NCBI RefSeq assembly: GCF_002269505.1
Contig: NZ_NQKQ01000020.1
Location: forward strand, 27,651 to 91,650
DNA: 64,000 nucleotides
Direction: 5' to 3'
DNA from: Pseudomonas fragi
GTDB taxonomy: Bacteria; Pseudomonadota; Gammaproteobacteria; Pseudomonadales; Pseudomonadaceae
Of the stretch, positions 52,335 to 61,259 are shown in pieces; within the stretch, counting starts at the first letter, position 1; each line of letters starts with the position of its first letter. A model generated the notes under the pieces. That model had not been told where the DNA came from. It did not search any database and saw only the letters and a list, made by a program, of their open reading frames with translations. The position numbers and the translations under genes were made by a program.

Positions 52335-53891
52335 TTACAGGCCCGGCAAACGCTGGCGAATGTCGGCAATCAGGGTGTCGAGACTTTTGCTGTTGTTGGT
52401 TTCAACACGCTTGCTGCGCAGGATTTCATCGGCACCCAGCGGTTCACGACTGGCTTGCTGTGCCTTGACGACTTCCAGGGTGGCGTCAGACGGGTCGGTG
52501 CCCACGGACTTGCGATGGGCCAGCCAGCCTTCGATCACGGCGTCCGGGGCGGTGCAGTCGAGGATCAGGCAAGGCACGCCCGTCGCTTCAGCCACTTGGG
52601 CGGCTGCATCACGCTGCTCGCGCTTGAGGTAAGTGGCGTCAATCACCACCGGGAAGCCCGCACGCAGCACGATACCGGCCAGTTCATGCAGCTTGTTGTA
52701 GGTAGCTGCACTGGCATCGGCGTTATAGATGCCATCACCCACTGCGTTTTCAGCCGTTTGCTGGCCGAACAGCTGCTTGCGGACTACGTCTGAGCGCAGG
52801 CGAATCGCCCCCAGAGCTTCCACGAGTCGCATGGCTACCGAACTTTTACCTACAGCCGAAACCCCGTGGGTGATGGTCAGGAAGCGCGAAGGAATGGTGC
52901 TGTAGCTCTCTGCCAGGTTGGCGTAGTTGCGGTATTGACGCAGAGTGGCTGCGCGCTGCAGCGGGCTGGCTTCGGCCGGCATGCTGAAGAGGCTGACCTT
53001 GGCGCGAACCAGGGCGCGGTAGGCCTTGTAGAAGTTCAGCAGTTCAAGCCCCTGGTAGTCGCCGGTCAGCTCCAGGTATTGGCTGACGAAACGGCGTGCC
53101 AGGCTTTTCAGGCCACGGTCTTCGAGGTCCATCGCCAGGAAGGCGGTGTCGGCGTATACGTCGGTGAAACGGAACGGCTCGTTGAATTCGATGCAGTCGA
53201 AAATCACCACCTTGCCGTCAATCATGGTGGCATTGCCCAGGTGAATATCACCGTGGCATTCGCGGATAAAGCCTTGGGCCTTGCGCAGCTCGAACAGCGG
53301 CTTAAGGCGGGTGAAGCTTGCTTCTGCCCAGGCCTGGAGAGCATCCAGTTGCAGCAGGTCGGCTTTGTCCGAAAGGAACGGGCGAATTTGCTCGAAGTTT
53401 TGACGGACCGGATCCATCACCGCTTCAGGTGTGCCCTGATAGTGCGCAGCAGGAACCTGGGGGGCCTGGGTGTGGAAGTGCGCAATCTGCTGGGCCATTT
53501 CATCGATATGCGCGGCATTCAGTTCGCCGTTGGCTTGCAGCGTGCTGAGCAACTGGCTCTGCGGGAACTGGCGCATTTTCAGTGCATATTCTATGGCCGG
53601 GCCTTCACCACCGAATACTGGCGCATCGGCGGTGCCGGTGATCGGCAGCACGTCGAGGTACAGGCCTTCGGTCAGGCGCTGGTTAAGGCGCAGCTCTTCA
53701 TTGCAGAAGTGCTCGCGGCCACTGAGTTCGGTGAAGTCTAGAAAGCCGAAGTTGACCGGCTTTTTCAGCTTGTAGGCATAGGGGCCGGTGAGGATGACCC
53801 AGGAGATATGCGTCTCGATAACCTGAAATCCTTCGACTTCATGGGGGTAGAGGTCCGGGTTTTGCAGGGCGGCAATCAGGTTCTGGCTCAC
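52335..53891 (-). CDS. fused aminoglycoside-phosphotransferase-like and P-loop kinase-like protein
   Basis: This 518-residue protein has two enzyme-like halves. The N-terminal half resembles APH/choline kinase folds with the catalytic HGDIHLGNATMIDGKVVIFD near 225-244. The C-terminal half is a P-loop NTPase with GVSAVGKSSVAMRLVEALG near 345, similar to small-molecule kinases of the COG0645 type. The substrate is unknown and resistance should not be assumed. I start at GTG (MSQNLIAALQNPDLYPHE) with AAGGAT upstream; longer frames overlap the divergent mrcB promoter. Confidence 0.8.
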   Translation of the reverse strand: MSQNLIAALQNPDLYPHEVEGFQVIETHISWVILTGPYAYKLKKPVNFGFLDFTELSGREHFCNEELRLNQRLTEGLYLDVLPITGTADAPVFGGEGPAIEYALKMRQFPQSQLLSTLQANGELNAAHIDEMAQQIAHFHTQAPQVPAAHYQGTPEAVMDPVRQNFEQIRPFLSDKADLLQLDALQAWAEASFTRLKPLFELRKAQGFIRECHGDIHLGNATMIDGKVVIFDCIEFNEPFRFTDVYADTAFLAMDLEDRGLKSLARRFVSQYLELTGDYQGLELLNFYKAYRALVRAKVSLFSMPAEASPLQRAATLRQYRNYANLAESYSTIPSRFLTITHGVSAVGKSSVAMRLVEALGAIRLRSDVVRKQLFGQQTAENAVGDGIYNADASAATYNKLHELAGIVLRAGFPVVIDATYLKREQRDAAAQVAEATGVPCLILDCTAPDAVIEGWLAHRKSVGTDPSDATLEVVKAQQASREPLGADEILRSKRVETNNSKSLDTLIADIRQRLPGL

Positions 53892-53993
53892 GGTTGATCC
53901 TTCAAGGTCTGGAATATTCGATGCGCCATTATGGCGGCTGACAGCGGGAGTGCAAACCGCCGGGCTGCGCATGATGAACATGAATAAAGTGCG

Positions 53994-53999
53994 TATAAT
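53994..53999 (+). promoter_or_regulatory. -10 box of mrcB, candidate leaderless start
   Basis: TATAAT (extended as GCGTATAATC) lies 8 nt before the mrcB ATG. Start of transcription would fall at or within 2-3 nt of the ATG. There is no Shine-Dalgarno and no clear -35. Confidence 0.45.
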
Positions 54000-54007
54000 C
54001 TCGCGCC

Positions 54008-56332
54008 ATGACTCGTACCCGATCTCCTCGTTCCCGTTCCAAACGTCCCTCTGGCGGCCTTCGGCCCTGGCTGGGCTGGGCAATCAAGCTCAGTCTGGTT
54101 GGCCTGGTGGTGCTGGCAGGTTTTGCCGTCTATCTGGATGCCATCGTTCAGGAGAAGTTCTCCGGCAAGCGCTGGACCATCCCGGCCAAGGTGTATGCGC
54201 GCCCGCTGGAGCTGTTCGTCGGCCAGAAGCTGAGCAAGAACGACTTCCTCACCGAACTCGATGCGCTGGGCTATCGCCGTGAAAGCGTGGCCAACGGCCC
54301 GGGCGCGGCCGCGGTCAATGGCAACACGGTTGACCTGAACACCCGCGGCTTCCAGTTTTACGAAGGCGCCGAGCAGGCGCAGCCGGTGCGGGTAAGGTTT
54401 TCTGGCGACTACGTGGCCGAGCTGTCATCGACCAACGGTGGCAAGCTGCCTGTGGTGCGTCTTGAACCGCTGCTGATTGGTGGCCTGTACCCGAAAAACC
54501 TCGAAGACCGGATCCTGATCAATATCGATCAGGTGCCGCCGTTTCTGCTTGAGACGCTGGTAACCGTCGAAGACCGGGACTTCTACCATCACTTCGGGGT
54601 ATCGCCGAAGTCGATTGCACGGGCCATGTGGGTCAACACTTCGGCCGGGCAAATGCGCCAGGGCGGCAGTACCTTGACCCAGCAATTGGTCAAGAACTTC
54701 TACCTGACCAATGAGCGCAGCCTCAGCCGCAAGTTGACCGAAGCCATGATGGCGCTGTTGCTGGAGTTGCACTACGACAAGCGCGAGATTCTTGAGGCGT
54801 ACCTCAATGAGGTGTTTGTCGGTCAGGACGGCCAGCGCGCCGTGCACGGCTTTGGTCTTGCCAGTCAGTTCTTCTTCAGCCAGCCGCTGGCCGAGCTGAA
54901 GCTGCATCAAGTGGCGTTGCTGGTGGGTATGGTCAAAGGCCCGTCGGCCTACAACCCGCGCCGTTACCCCGAGCGTGCACTGGTGCGGCGCAATCTGGTG
55001 CTCGACTTGCTGGAACAGCAAGGCGTGGCCACGCCGGAACAAGTTGCCGCGGCCAAGAAAATGCCACTGGGTGTAACCAAGCGTGGCAGCCTGGCGGACA
55101 GTTCGTTCCCGGGCTTCCTCGACCTGGTCAAGCGTCAGCTGCGTGAAGACTACCGCGACGAAGACTTGACCGAAGAGGGGCTGCGGATTTTCACCAGTTT
55201 CGACCCGATCCTGCAGATGAAGTCCGAAGCGGCGCTGGGTGAGACCTTCAAACGCCTTGCCGGGCGCAAGGGTTCGGATGAGGTTGAAGCCGCGATGGTG
55301 GTGACCAACCCCGAAACCGGCGAGGTCCAGGCGTTGATCGGTAGTCGTGCCCCGGGCTATGCAGGTTTCAACCGGGCGCTGGATGCAGTGCGGCCTATCG
55401 GCTCGTTGATCAAGCCGGCGGTTTATCTGACAGCGCTGGAGCGGCCAAGCCAGTACACGCTGACCAGTTGGCTGTCAGATGATCCGTTATCGATCAAAGG
55501 CGCGGACGGTCAGGTCTGGAAGCCGCAGAACTATGACCGGCGTTCTCATGGCACGGTTTTCCTCTACCAGTCGATGATGAACTCCTACAACCTGGGCACG
55601 GTAAGGCTGGGGCAGGAAGTCGGCGTGCCGAATGTACTCAAGACGCTGGCGCGGTTGGGTGTGGAACGTGAGTTCCCGGCATTCCCTTCCATGTTGCTGG
55701 GGGCCGGTGCATTGAGCCCCATGGAAGTGGCGACTATGTATCAGACTCTGGCCAATGGCGGCTTCAATACGCCAATGCGCGGTATCCGCAGCGTATTGAC
55801 CGCAGAGGGTGAGCCGCTCAAGCGTTATCCGTTCCAGATCCAGCAACGTTTCGATCCGGGTTCGATTTTCCTGATCCAGAACGCGATGCAACATGTGATG
55901 CGCGAAGGTACCGGGCGCTCGGTCTACAACGTCTTGCCCAAAAGCCTCGCGCTGGCAGGCAAGACCGGGACCAGTAACGACTCCCGTGACAGCTGGTTCG
56001 CAGGGTTCAGCCAGGATTTGCTGGCAGTGGTCTGGCTTGGGCGTGATGACAACGGCAAAACCCCGTTCACGGGAGCGACCGGTGCCTTGCAGGTGTGGAC
56101 CAGCTTCATGAAAAAGGCCGACCCGCTGCCGCTCGACATGCCTCAGCCCGATAACATCGTGCAGGCCTGGATTGATCCGCATACCGGTCAAGGATCAGAT
56201 GCCGGCTGCCCTGGCGCGGTACAGATGCCGTATATTCGCGGCAGTGAGCCGCCAGCCGGTGCCACCTGTGGTGGGCAGGAGCCTGCCACGGGTGAAGCTG
56301 TGATGGATTGGGTCAAGGGCTGGTTGAATTAA
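54008..56332 (+). CDS. mrcB: penicillin-binding protein 1B
   Basis: PBP1b polymerises and cross-links peptidoglycan. It has 774 residues. A basic cytoplasmic N-terminus precedes one membrane helix (about 26-45), a UB2H-type domain (about 60-150), the GT51 glycosyltransferase with catalytic Glu in EDRDFYHHFGVSP near 187 and RQGGSTLTQQLVKN, and the transpeptidase with SLIK (near 465), SYN and KTGTS (near 652). It is followed 16 nt later by its lipoprotein activator. Called ponB in P. aeruginosa. Confidence 0.96.
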   Translation: MTRTRSPRSRSKRPSGGLRPWLGWAIKLSLVGLVVLAGFAVYLDAIVQEKFSGKRWTIPAKVYARPLELFVGQKLSKNDFLTELDALGYRRESVANGPGAAAVNGNTVDLNTRGFQFYEGAEQAQPVRVRFSGDYVAELSSTNGGKLPVVRLEPLLIGGLYPKNLEDRILINIDQVPPFLLETLVTVEDRDFYHHFGVSPKSIARAMWVNTSAGQMRQGGSTLTQQLVKNFYLTNERSLSRKLTEAMMALLLELHYDKREILEAYLNEVFVGQDGQRAVHGFGLASQFFFSQPLAELKLHQVALLVGMVKGPSAYNPRRYPERALVRRNLVLDLLEQQGVATPEQVAAAKKMPLGVTKRGSLADSSFPGFLDLVKRQLREDYRDEDLTEEGLRIFTSFDPILQMKSEAALGETFKRLAGRKGSDEVEAAMVVTNPETGEVQALIGSRAPGYAGFNRALDAVRPIGSLIKPAVYLTALERPSQYTLTSWLSDDPLSIKGADGQVWKPQNYDRRSHGTVFLYQSMMNSYNLGTVRLGQEVGVPNVLKTLARLGVEREFPAFPSMLLGAGALSPMEVATMYQTLANGGFNTPMRGIRSVLTAEGEPLKRYPFQIQQRFDPGSIFLIQNAMQHVMREGTGRSVYNVLPKSLALAGKTGTSNDSRDSWFAGFSQDLLAVVWLGRDDNGKTPFTGATGALQVWTSFMKKADPLPLDMPQPDNIVQAWIDPHTGQGSDAGCPGAVQMPYIRGSEPPAGATCGGQEPATGEAVMDWVKGWLN

Positions 56333-56348
56333 GCAAAGAGGGTTTGAC

Positions 56349-57086
56349 GTGAATAAGTTGTGGATTGCGGCTGTTTCAGCCCTGGCTTTGCTCAATGGTT
56401 GTGCCAGCGTGCCGCAGGGTTCAATTCCTGTGGTTGACTCTGGTGTTGCGGTGTCGAACAACGAGCGTGTTTCGGCTCAGCGTACGGCGGGGAGTTATCC
56501 ACAGGCCGCTGCGCCGCGTGCCGCTCAGGCGCGCACGATTACCGAGGACTCGGGGGTTGTGGTGATGATTCCGGGCGGCGCTGCCAGTGTGTCGACGCCT
56601 ATCAGCACCCAGCCGTTCACGCCGGGGCCGATTACCCCTGGCCCGGCGGCAGCGCCGATCAGCACGGGCAGCTATACACCGAGCGCGCCCTACAGTGCTC
56701 CGGCACCGATTACACCTAGCGGTATTCCGTCAAACAGCGGCGGTCTGGCCGCTGACGAGCAATTGGACGGTCCGGTGCTGGCGCTGCTGACCACTGCCCA
56801 GCAGCAGCAATCGAGCGGTGACCTGAACGGCGCCGCGTCGAGCCTGGAGCGTGCCCAGCGTGTTGCCCCGCGTGAGCCGCAAGTGCTTTATCGTCTGGCG
56901 CAAGTGCGTATGGCGCAGGGCGACACCGCGCAGGCAGAGCAGTTTTCCCGCCGCGGTTTGACTTTCGCCAGCGGTCGTCCGGATTTGCAGGCGAGCCTGT
57001 GGGGTTTGATTGCCCAGGCCCGTGAGAAACAAGGTGATGCGGCTGGCGCTGCATTGGCCCGTCAAAAAGCCAAGGTGAGCCTCTGA
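56349..57086 (+). CDS. lpoP: LpoP-type lipoprotein activator of PBP1b
   Basis: This outer-membrane lipoprotein has 245 residues. Signal peptide and lipobox are MNKLWIAAVSALALLNGC with lipidation at Cys18. A long Pro/Ala/Thr/Ser-rich disordered linker (about 45-130) would span the periplasm, and the C-terminal about 100 residues form TPR repeats. In P. aeruginosa LpoP, encoded next to ponB, activates PBP1b and has the same layout. Start is GTG after GAGGG. Its stop overlaps the next gene in TGATG. Confidence 0.85.
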   Translation: MNKLWIAAVSALALLNGCASVPQGSIPVVDSGVAVSNNERVSAQRTAGSYPQAAAPRAAQARTITEDSGVVVMIPGGAASVSTPISTQPFTPGPITPGPAAAPISTGSYTPSAPYSAPAPITPSGIPSNSGGLAADEQLDGPVLALLTTAQQQQSSGDLNGAASSLERAQRVAPREPQVLYRLAQVRMAQGDTAQAEQFSRRGLTFASGRPDLQASLWGLIAQAREKQGDAAGAALARQKAKVSL

Positions 57087-57421
57087 TGGTCATGGATGTC
57101 CGCACCTGCGAAGTTGCCGGGTTCCTGCTGTTGATCGAACAGGAAATGCGCACCCAGGGCTTGTGGAGTGACAAGACGCCAACAGAGCACGACTTGTCCA
57201 GCCTGGAGCCGTTCAGCGTCGACCGCCTGGATTTCGAGCAGTGGGTGCAATGGATCTTCCTGCCGAAGATGAAAGTCATCGTTGAGCAGGGCCAGCCACT
57301 GCCCAGCGTCTCGGGTATCTGGCATATGGCGGAGCATGTTTTTGCTCAGCGCCGTGGCAACTGGAAACCCCTGCTCAAGCATTTTCAAGACTTTGACCGT
57401 CTGATTAGCCCTGCCTCTTGA
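57086..57421 (+). CDS. YqcC family protein
   Basis: This 111-residue all-alpha protein matches the YqcC family (unknown function, structure known as a small helical bundle). The pattern FEQWVQWIFLPKMKVIVEQGQPLPSVSGIWHMAEHVF near 51-87 is characteristic. It is translated together with lpoP (1-nt overlap). A start two codons later (MDVRTCEVAG) is equally possible. Confidence 0.8.
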   Translation: MVMDVRTCEVAGFLLLIEQEMRTQGLWSDKTPTEHDLSSLEPFSVDRLDFEQWVQWIFLPKMKVIVEQGQPLPSVSGIWHMAEHVFAQRRGNWKPLLKHFQDFDRLISPAS

Positions 57422-57425
57422 GGTC

Positions 57426-57463
57426 ATGGCTGCCAGTTTTTACTGGCAGCCATCCATTTTCTT
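57426..57463 (+). terminator. terminator of the mrcB-lpoP-yqcC operon
   Basis: ATGGCTGCCAGT-tttt-ACTGGCAGCCAT is a perfect 12-bp stem, followed by a CCATTTTCTTG tail. Confidence 0.8.
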
Positions 57464-57830
57464 GTTGGCTTCAGTCATTTTGCGCGTTTTTTTGTGCGTT
57501 CCTGTCGATTTATGCAAATAAATTGAATTGATGGCTTGACTTGGACAGGCCTAATGACAAGAATCGAACTCCCGCTGCAGAGGGACTGCCAGAAGCAGGC
57601 TCTCTCAGCAGATCATGAGGCGCACACCCGCGCCGACCTGTAACACCCGCAACGCGTTACCTCGCGCTGGGTGGGAAACCCCCGCAACACTTGGGGAGTT
57701 CCCAATACTTGCTCAGTCAGTGCTGACGTAGTCGGCGACCACCGTCGCTCATGCTCTGCTGAAAAGTAAACCTATTAAGACCCGTTCGTATTTTTGTGGA
57801 CGGTATTCTGGCGTTTTAGAGGTGAACAAC
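57464..57830 (+). other. long structured leader of the ilv operon
   Basis: This non-coding stretch contains a TTGACT box (57536-57541), a possible 29-codon frame (57554-57643, MTRIELPLQRD at its start), and a hairpin TGGGAA...CCCC...GGGG...TTCCCA (57672-57704). The frame has only five branched-chain codons, no dense Ile/Leu/Val run, so classical attenuation is not clear. Length and structure still suggest a regulated leader. Confidence 0.45.
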
Positions 57831-59555
57831 GTGGAGCTTTTGTCTGGTGGTGAGATGCTCGTCCGCTTTTTGCGCGACGAAGGTGTCAAATATATCTACG
57901 GGTACCCAGGTGGTGCTCTCCTGCACGTCTACGACGCACTGTTCAAAGAGCCGGAAGTTACCCACATCCTGGTTCGCCATGAACAAGCGGCAACCCATAT
58001 GGCTGACGGCTATGCCCGTGCTACCGGCAAGGCCGGTGTAGTACTGGTGACTTCCGGGCCGGGTGCTACCAACGCCATCACCGGTATTGCCACTGCCTAC
58101 ATGGACTCCATTCCGATGGTGATCATTTCAGGCCAGGTGCCTAGCACCATGGTAGGAACTGATGCCTTCCAGGAAACCGACATGATCGGTATTTCCCGGC
58201 CCATCGTGAAGCACAGCTTCATGATCAAGCATGCTTCGGAAATCCCGGAAGTCATGAAAAAGGCGTTCTACCTCGCGCAATCCGGTCGTCCTGGCCCGGT
58301 CGTGGTCGATATCCCGAAAGACATGACCAACCCGGCTGAAAAGTTCGAATACGTTTTCCCTAAAAAAGCCAAGTTGCGCTCCTACAGCCCGGCCTTGCGT
58401 GGTCACTCCGGCCAGATTCGCAAAGCGGCGGAGATGCTGCTGGCGGCCAAGCGGCCTGTGCTTTACGCAGGTGGCGGGGTCATTTTGGGTGGTGGCTCGG
58501 CGCCACTGACCGAGCTTGCTCAAATGCTTAACGTACCGGTGACCAATACGCTGATGGGCCTGGGTGCCTACCCTGGCACCGACCGTCAGTTTGTCGGCAT
58601 GCTCGGTATGCATGGCAGCTTCACAGCCAACATGACCATGCATCACGCTGATGTGATCCTGGCTGTCGGTGCGCGCTTCGACGACCGGGTAATCAACGGC
58701 CCGTCCAAGTTCTGCCCGAACGCCAAGATCATCCATATCGATATCGACCCGGCGTCCATCTCCAAAACCATCAAGGCGGACGTGCCGATCGTAGGTCCGG
58801 TGGACAGCGTTCTCACCGAGATGGTTGCCATCCTCAAGGATATCGGTGAGAAGCCAAACCCGGAGGCGGTTGCCAGCTGGTGGAAGCAAGTCGATGAGTG
58901 GCGCGGTGACGGTGATCTGTTCCCTTACAACAAGGGAGACGGCAGCCAGATCAAGCCTCAGGCTGTTATCGAGATGCTCTGCGAAGTGACCAAGGGCGAC
59001 GCCTATGTAACGTCCGATGTGGGCCAGCACCAGATGTTCGCGGCCCAGTACTATCGCTTCAACAAACCCAACCGCTGGATCAACTCCGGAGGCCTGGGCA
59101 CCATGGGCTTCGGTTTTCCTGCGGCGATGGGGGTAAAACTGAGCTTCCCTGATGCTGACGTTGCCTGCGTAACAGGCGAGGGAAGTATTCAGATGAACAT
59201 TCAGGAATTGTCGACTTGTTTGCAGTACGGCTTGCCCGTAAAAATCGTCAGCCTCAACAACGGAGTGCTGGGGATGGTGCGTCAGTGGCAGGACATGAAC
59301 TATGGCAGTCGTCACTCGCACTCGTATATGGAATCGCTGCCTGACTTCGTCAAGCTGGCTGAGGCTTACGGGCATGTAGGTATCCGGATCACCGATCTGA
59401 AAGACCTGAAACCGAAAATGGAAGAAGCCTTTGCCATGAAGGATCGCCTGGTGTTCCTGGATATTCAGGTCGATACCAGTGAGCACGTTTATCCGATGCA
59501 GATCAAAGATGGCTCCATGCGCGACATGTGGCTGAGCAAGACGGAGCGTACTTAA
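57831..59555 (+). CDS. ilvI: acetolactate synthase large subunit
   Basis: This thiamine-diphosphate enzyme makes acetolactate or acetohydroxybutyrate, the first common step to valine, leucine and isoleucine. It has 574 residues. YGYPGGALL, the activating glutamate in RHEQAATHMADGYARATG near 45-62, and the TPP/Mg motif GEGSIQMNIQELST near 444 are present. I start at the GTG giving MELLSGGEM because AGAGGTG lies 6 nt before it; a GTG at 57822 overlaps that site. Annotated ilvI or ilvB. Confidence 0.96.
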   Translation: MELLSGGEMLVRFLRDEGVKYIYGYPGGALLHVYDALFKEPEVTHILVRHEQAATHMADGYARATGKAGVVLVTSGPGATNAITGIATAYMDSIPMVIISGQVPSTMVGTDAFQETDMIGISRPIVKHSFMIKHASEIPEVMKKAFYLAQSGRPGPVVVDIPKDMTNPAEKFEYVFPKKAKLRSYSPALRGHSGQIRKAAEMLLAAKRPVLYAGGGVILGGGSAPLTELAQMLNVPVTNTLMGLGAYPGTDRQFVGMLGMHGSFTANMTMHHADVILAVGARFDDRVINGPSKFCPNAKIIHIDIDPASISKTIKADVPIVGPVDSVLTEMVAILKDIGEKPNPEAVASWWKQVDEWRGDGDLFPYNKGDGSQIKPQAVIEMLCEVTKGDAYVTSDVGQHQMFAAQYYRFNKPNRWINSGGLGTMGFGFPAAMGVKLSFPDADVACVTGEGSIQMNIQELSTCLQYGLPVKIVSLNNGVLGMVRQWQDMNYGSRHSHSYMESLPDFVKLAEAYGHVGIRITDLKDLKPKMEEAFAMKDRLVFLDIQVDTSEHVYPMQIKDGSMRDMWLSKTERT

Positions 59556-59557
59556 TC

Positions 59558-60049
59558 ATGCGGCACATTATTTCCTTGCTTCTTGAAAACGAACCGGGCG
59601 CCTTGTCTCGCGTTGTCGGGCTTTTTTCGCAGCGCAACTACAACATCGAAAGCCTGACCGTGGCGCCAACCGAAGACCCGACCTTGTCGCGTCTGACCCT
59701 GACCACGGTAGGGCATGATGAAGTGATCGAGCAGATCACCAAAAACCTGAACAAGTTGATCGAAGTGGTCAAGCTGGTGGATCTGTCGGAAAGCGCTCAC
59801 ATCGAGCGCGAACTGATGCTGGTCAAGGTCAAGGCAACGGGTGCACAACGCGCAGAAATCAAGCGCACCACGGATATTTTCCGTGGGCAGATCGTTGATG
59901 TCAGCGCCAGTGTTTATACCGTGCAGTTGACAGGCACCAGCGAGAAGCTCGACAGTTTCATTCAGTCGATTGGAACCGCCTCGATCCTGGAAACAGTTCG
60001 CAGTGGCGTCACCGGGATTGCCCGTGGCGACAAAGTACTCAGCATCTAA
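59558..60049 (+). CDS. ilvH: acetolactate synthase small regulatory subunit
   Basis: This 163-residue subunit gives feedback inhibition by valine. The N-terminal ACT domain has LLENEPGALSRVVGLFSQRNYNIESL near 6-31, and a second ACT-like domain follows. It starts 2 nt after ilvI; GGAG in the end of ilvI serves as its ribosome-binding site. A longer in-frame start inside ilvI is not conserved. Also called ilvN. Confidence 0.96.
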   Translation: MRHIISLLLENEPGALSRVVGLFSQRNYNIESLTVAPTEDPTLSRLTLTTVGHDEVIEQITKNLNKLIEVVKLVDLSESAHIERELMLVKVKATGAQRAEIKRTTDIFRGQIVDVSASVYTVQLTGTSEKLDSFIQSIGTASILETVRSGVTGIARGDKVLSI

Positions 60050-60098
60050 AACTAACAAGTGCTAATTGGCCTGAATGGCCTGGATATAAGGGAAAATC

Positions 60099-61115
60099 AT
60101 GAAAGTTTATTACGACAAAGACTGCGACCTTTCGATCATCCAGGGCAAAAAAGTAGCCATCATCGGTTACGGCTCCCAGGGTCACGCTCAAGCCTGCAAC
60201 CTGAAAGACTCCGGCGTTGACGTAACTGTTGGTCTGCGCAAAGGTTCGGCCACTGTCGCCAAGGCTGAAGCTCATGGCCTGAAAGTAACTGACGTTGCCA
60301 GCGCTGTTGCCGCTGCGGACCTGGTCATGATTCTGACCCCGGACGAGTTCCAGTCCGCGCTGTACAAGAATGAAATCGAGCCGAACATCAAGAAGGGCGC
60401 CACACTGGCCTTCTCCCACGGCTTCGCGATCCACTACAACCAGGTTGTTCCCCGTGCCGACCTTGACGTGATCATGATCGCGCCAAAGGCTCCAGGTCAC
60501 ACTGTACGTTCCGAATTCGTTCGCGGCGGCGGTATCCCTGACCTGATCGCTATCTATCAGGATGCGTCGGGCAATGCCAAGAACCTGGCCCTGTCTTACG
60601 CTTCGGGCGTAGGCGGCGGTCGTACCGGCATTATCGAAACCACCTTCAAGGACGAAACTGAAACCGACCTGTTCGGCGAGCAGGCTGTTCTGTGTGGCGG
60701 TACTGTTGAGCTGGTTAAAGCGGGCTTTGAAACGCTGGTTGAAGCCGGTTACGCGCCAGAAATGGCTTACTTCGAGTGCTTGCACGAATTGAAGTTGATC
60801 GTTGACCTCATGTACGAAGGCGGTATCGCCAACATGAACTACTCGATCTCCAACAACGCCGAATACGGCGAGTACGTTACCGGCCCGGAAGTGATCAACG
60901 CTGAATCCCGTCAAGCAATGCGCAACGCTCTGAAGCGCATCCAGGACGGTGAATACGCGAAGATGTTCATCAGCGAGGGTGCTACCGGCTACCCTTCGAT
61001 GACTGCCAAGCGTCGCAACAACGCTGCTCACGGTATTGAAGTCATTGGCGGGCAACTGCGCTCGATGATGCCTTGGATCGGCGCGAACAAAATCGTTGAT
61101 CAGGCAAAGAACTAA
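60099..61115 (+). CDS. ilvC: ketol-acid reductoisomerase
   Basis: IlvC rearranges and reduces acetolactate with NADPH. It has 338 residues (class I, short form). The Rossmann loop GYGSQGHAQACNLKDSG is near 24-40 and the catalytic KxxxE and EGE-type region ETDLFGEQAVLCGG near 190. AAGGGAAAA precedes the ATG. Its product leads to alpha-ketoisovalerate, the PanB substrate. Confidence 0.97.
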   Translation: MKVYYDKDCDLSIIQGKKVAIIGYGSQGHAQACNLKDSGVDVTVGLRKGSATVAKAEAHGLKVTDVASAVAAADLVMILTPDEFQSALYKNEIEPNIKKGATLAFSHGFAIHYNQVVPRADLDVIMIAPKAPGHTVRSEFVRGGGIPDLIAIYQDASGNAKNLALSYASGVGGGRTGIIETTFKDETETDLFGEQAVLCGGTVELVKAGFETLVEAGYAPEMAYFECLHELKLIVDLMYEGGIANMNYSISNNAEYGEYVTGPEVINAESRQAMRNALKRIQDGEYAKMFISEGATGYPSMTAKRRNNAAHGIEVIGGQLRSMMPWIGANKIVDQAKN

Positions 61116-61132
61116 GTTCTCAGCTTGTAGAG

Positions 61133-61158
61133 AAAACGCGGCCTAGGCCGCGTTTTTT
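61133..61158 (+). terminator. ilv operon terminator
   Basis: AAAACGCGGCC-ta-GGCCGCGTTTT is a 24-nt palindrome with two more T after it. It ends ilvIHC. Confidence 0.9.
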
Positions 61159-61259
61159 CGTTTCAGTGGCCGCTTCTGGTATAAAGCAGGATCGTTTGCG
61201 GGTGCGTGTTGGCCCCAAGCTACTATCGAAACTTTCCATATCGTTGCAAGGTAATGTCC

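Noticed and set aside
52335..53891. aminoglycoside resistance gene
   Set aside because: Only the general phosphotransferase fold motif is shared. The fused P-loop domain and chromosomal core context do not suggest resistance.
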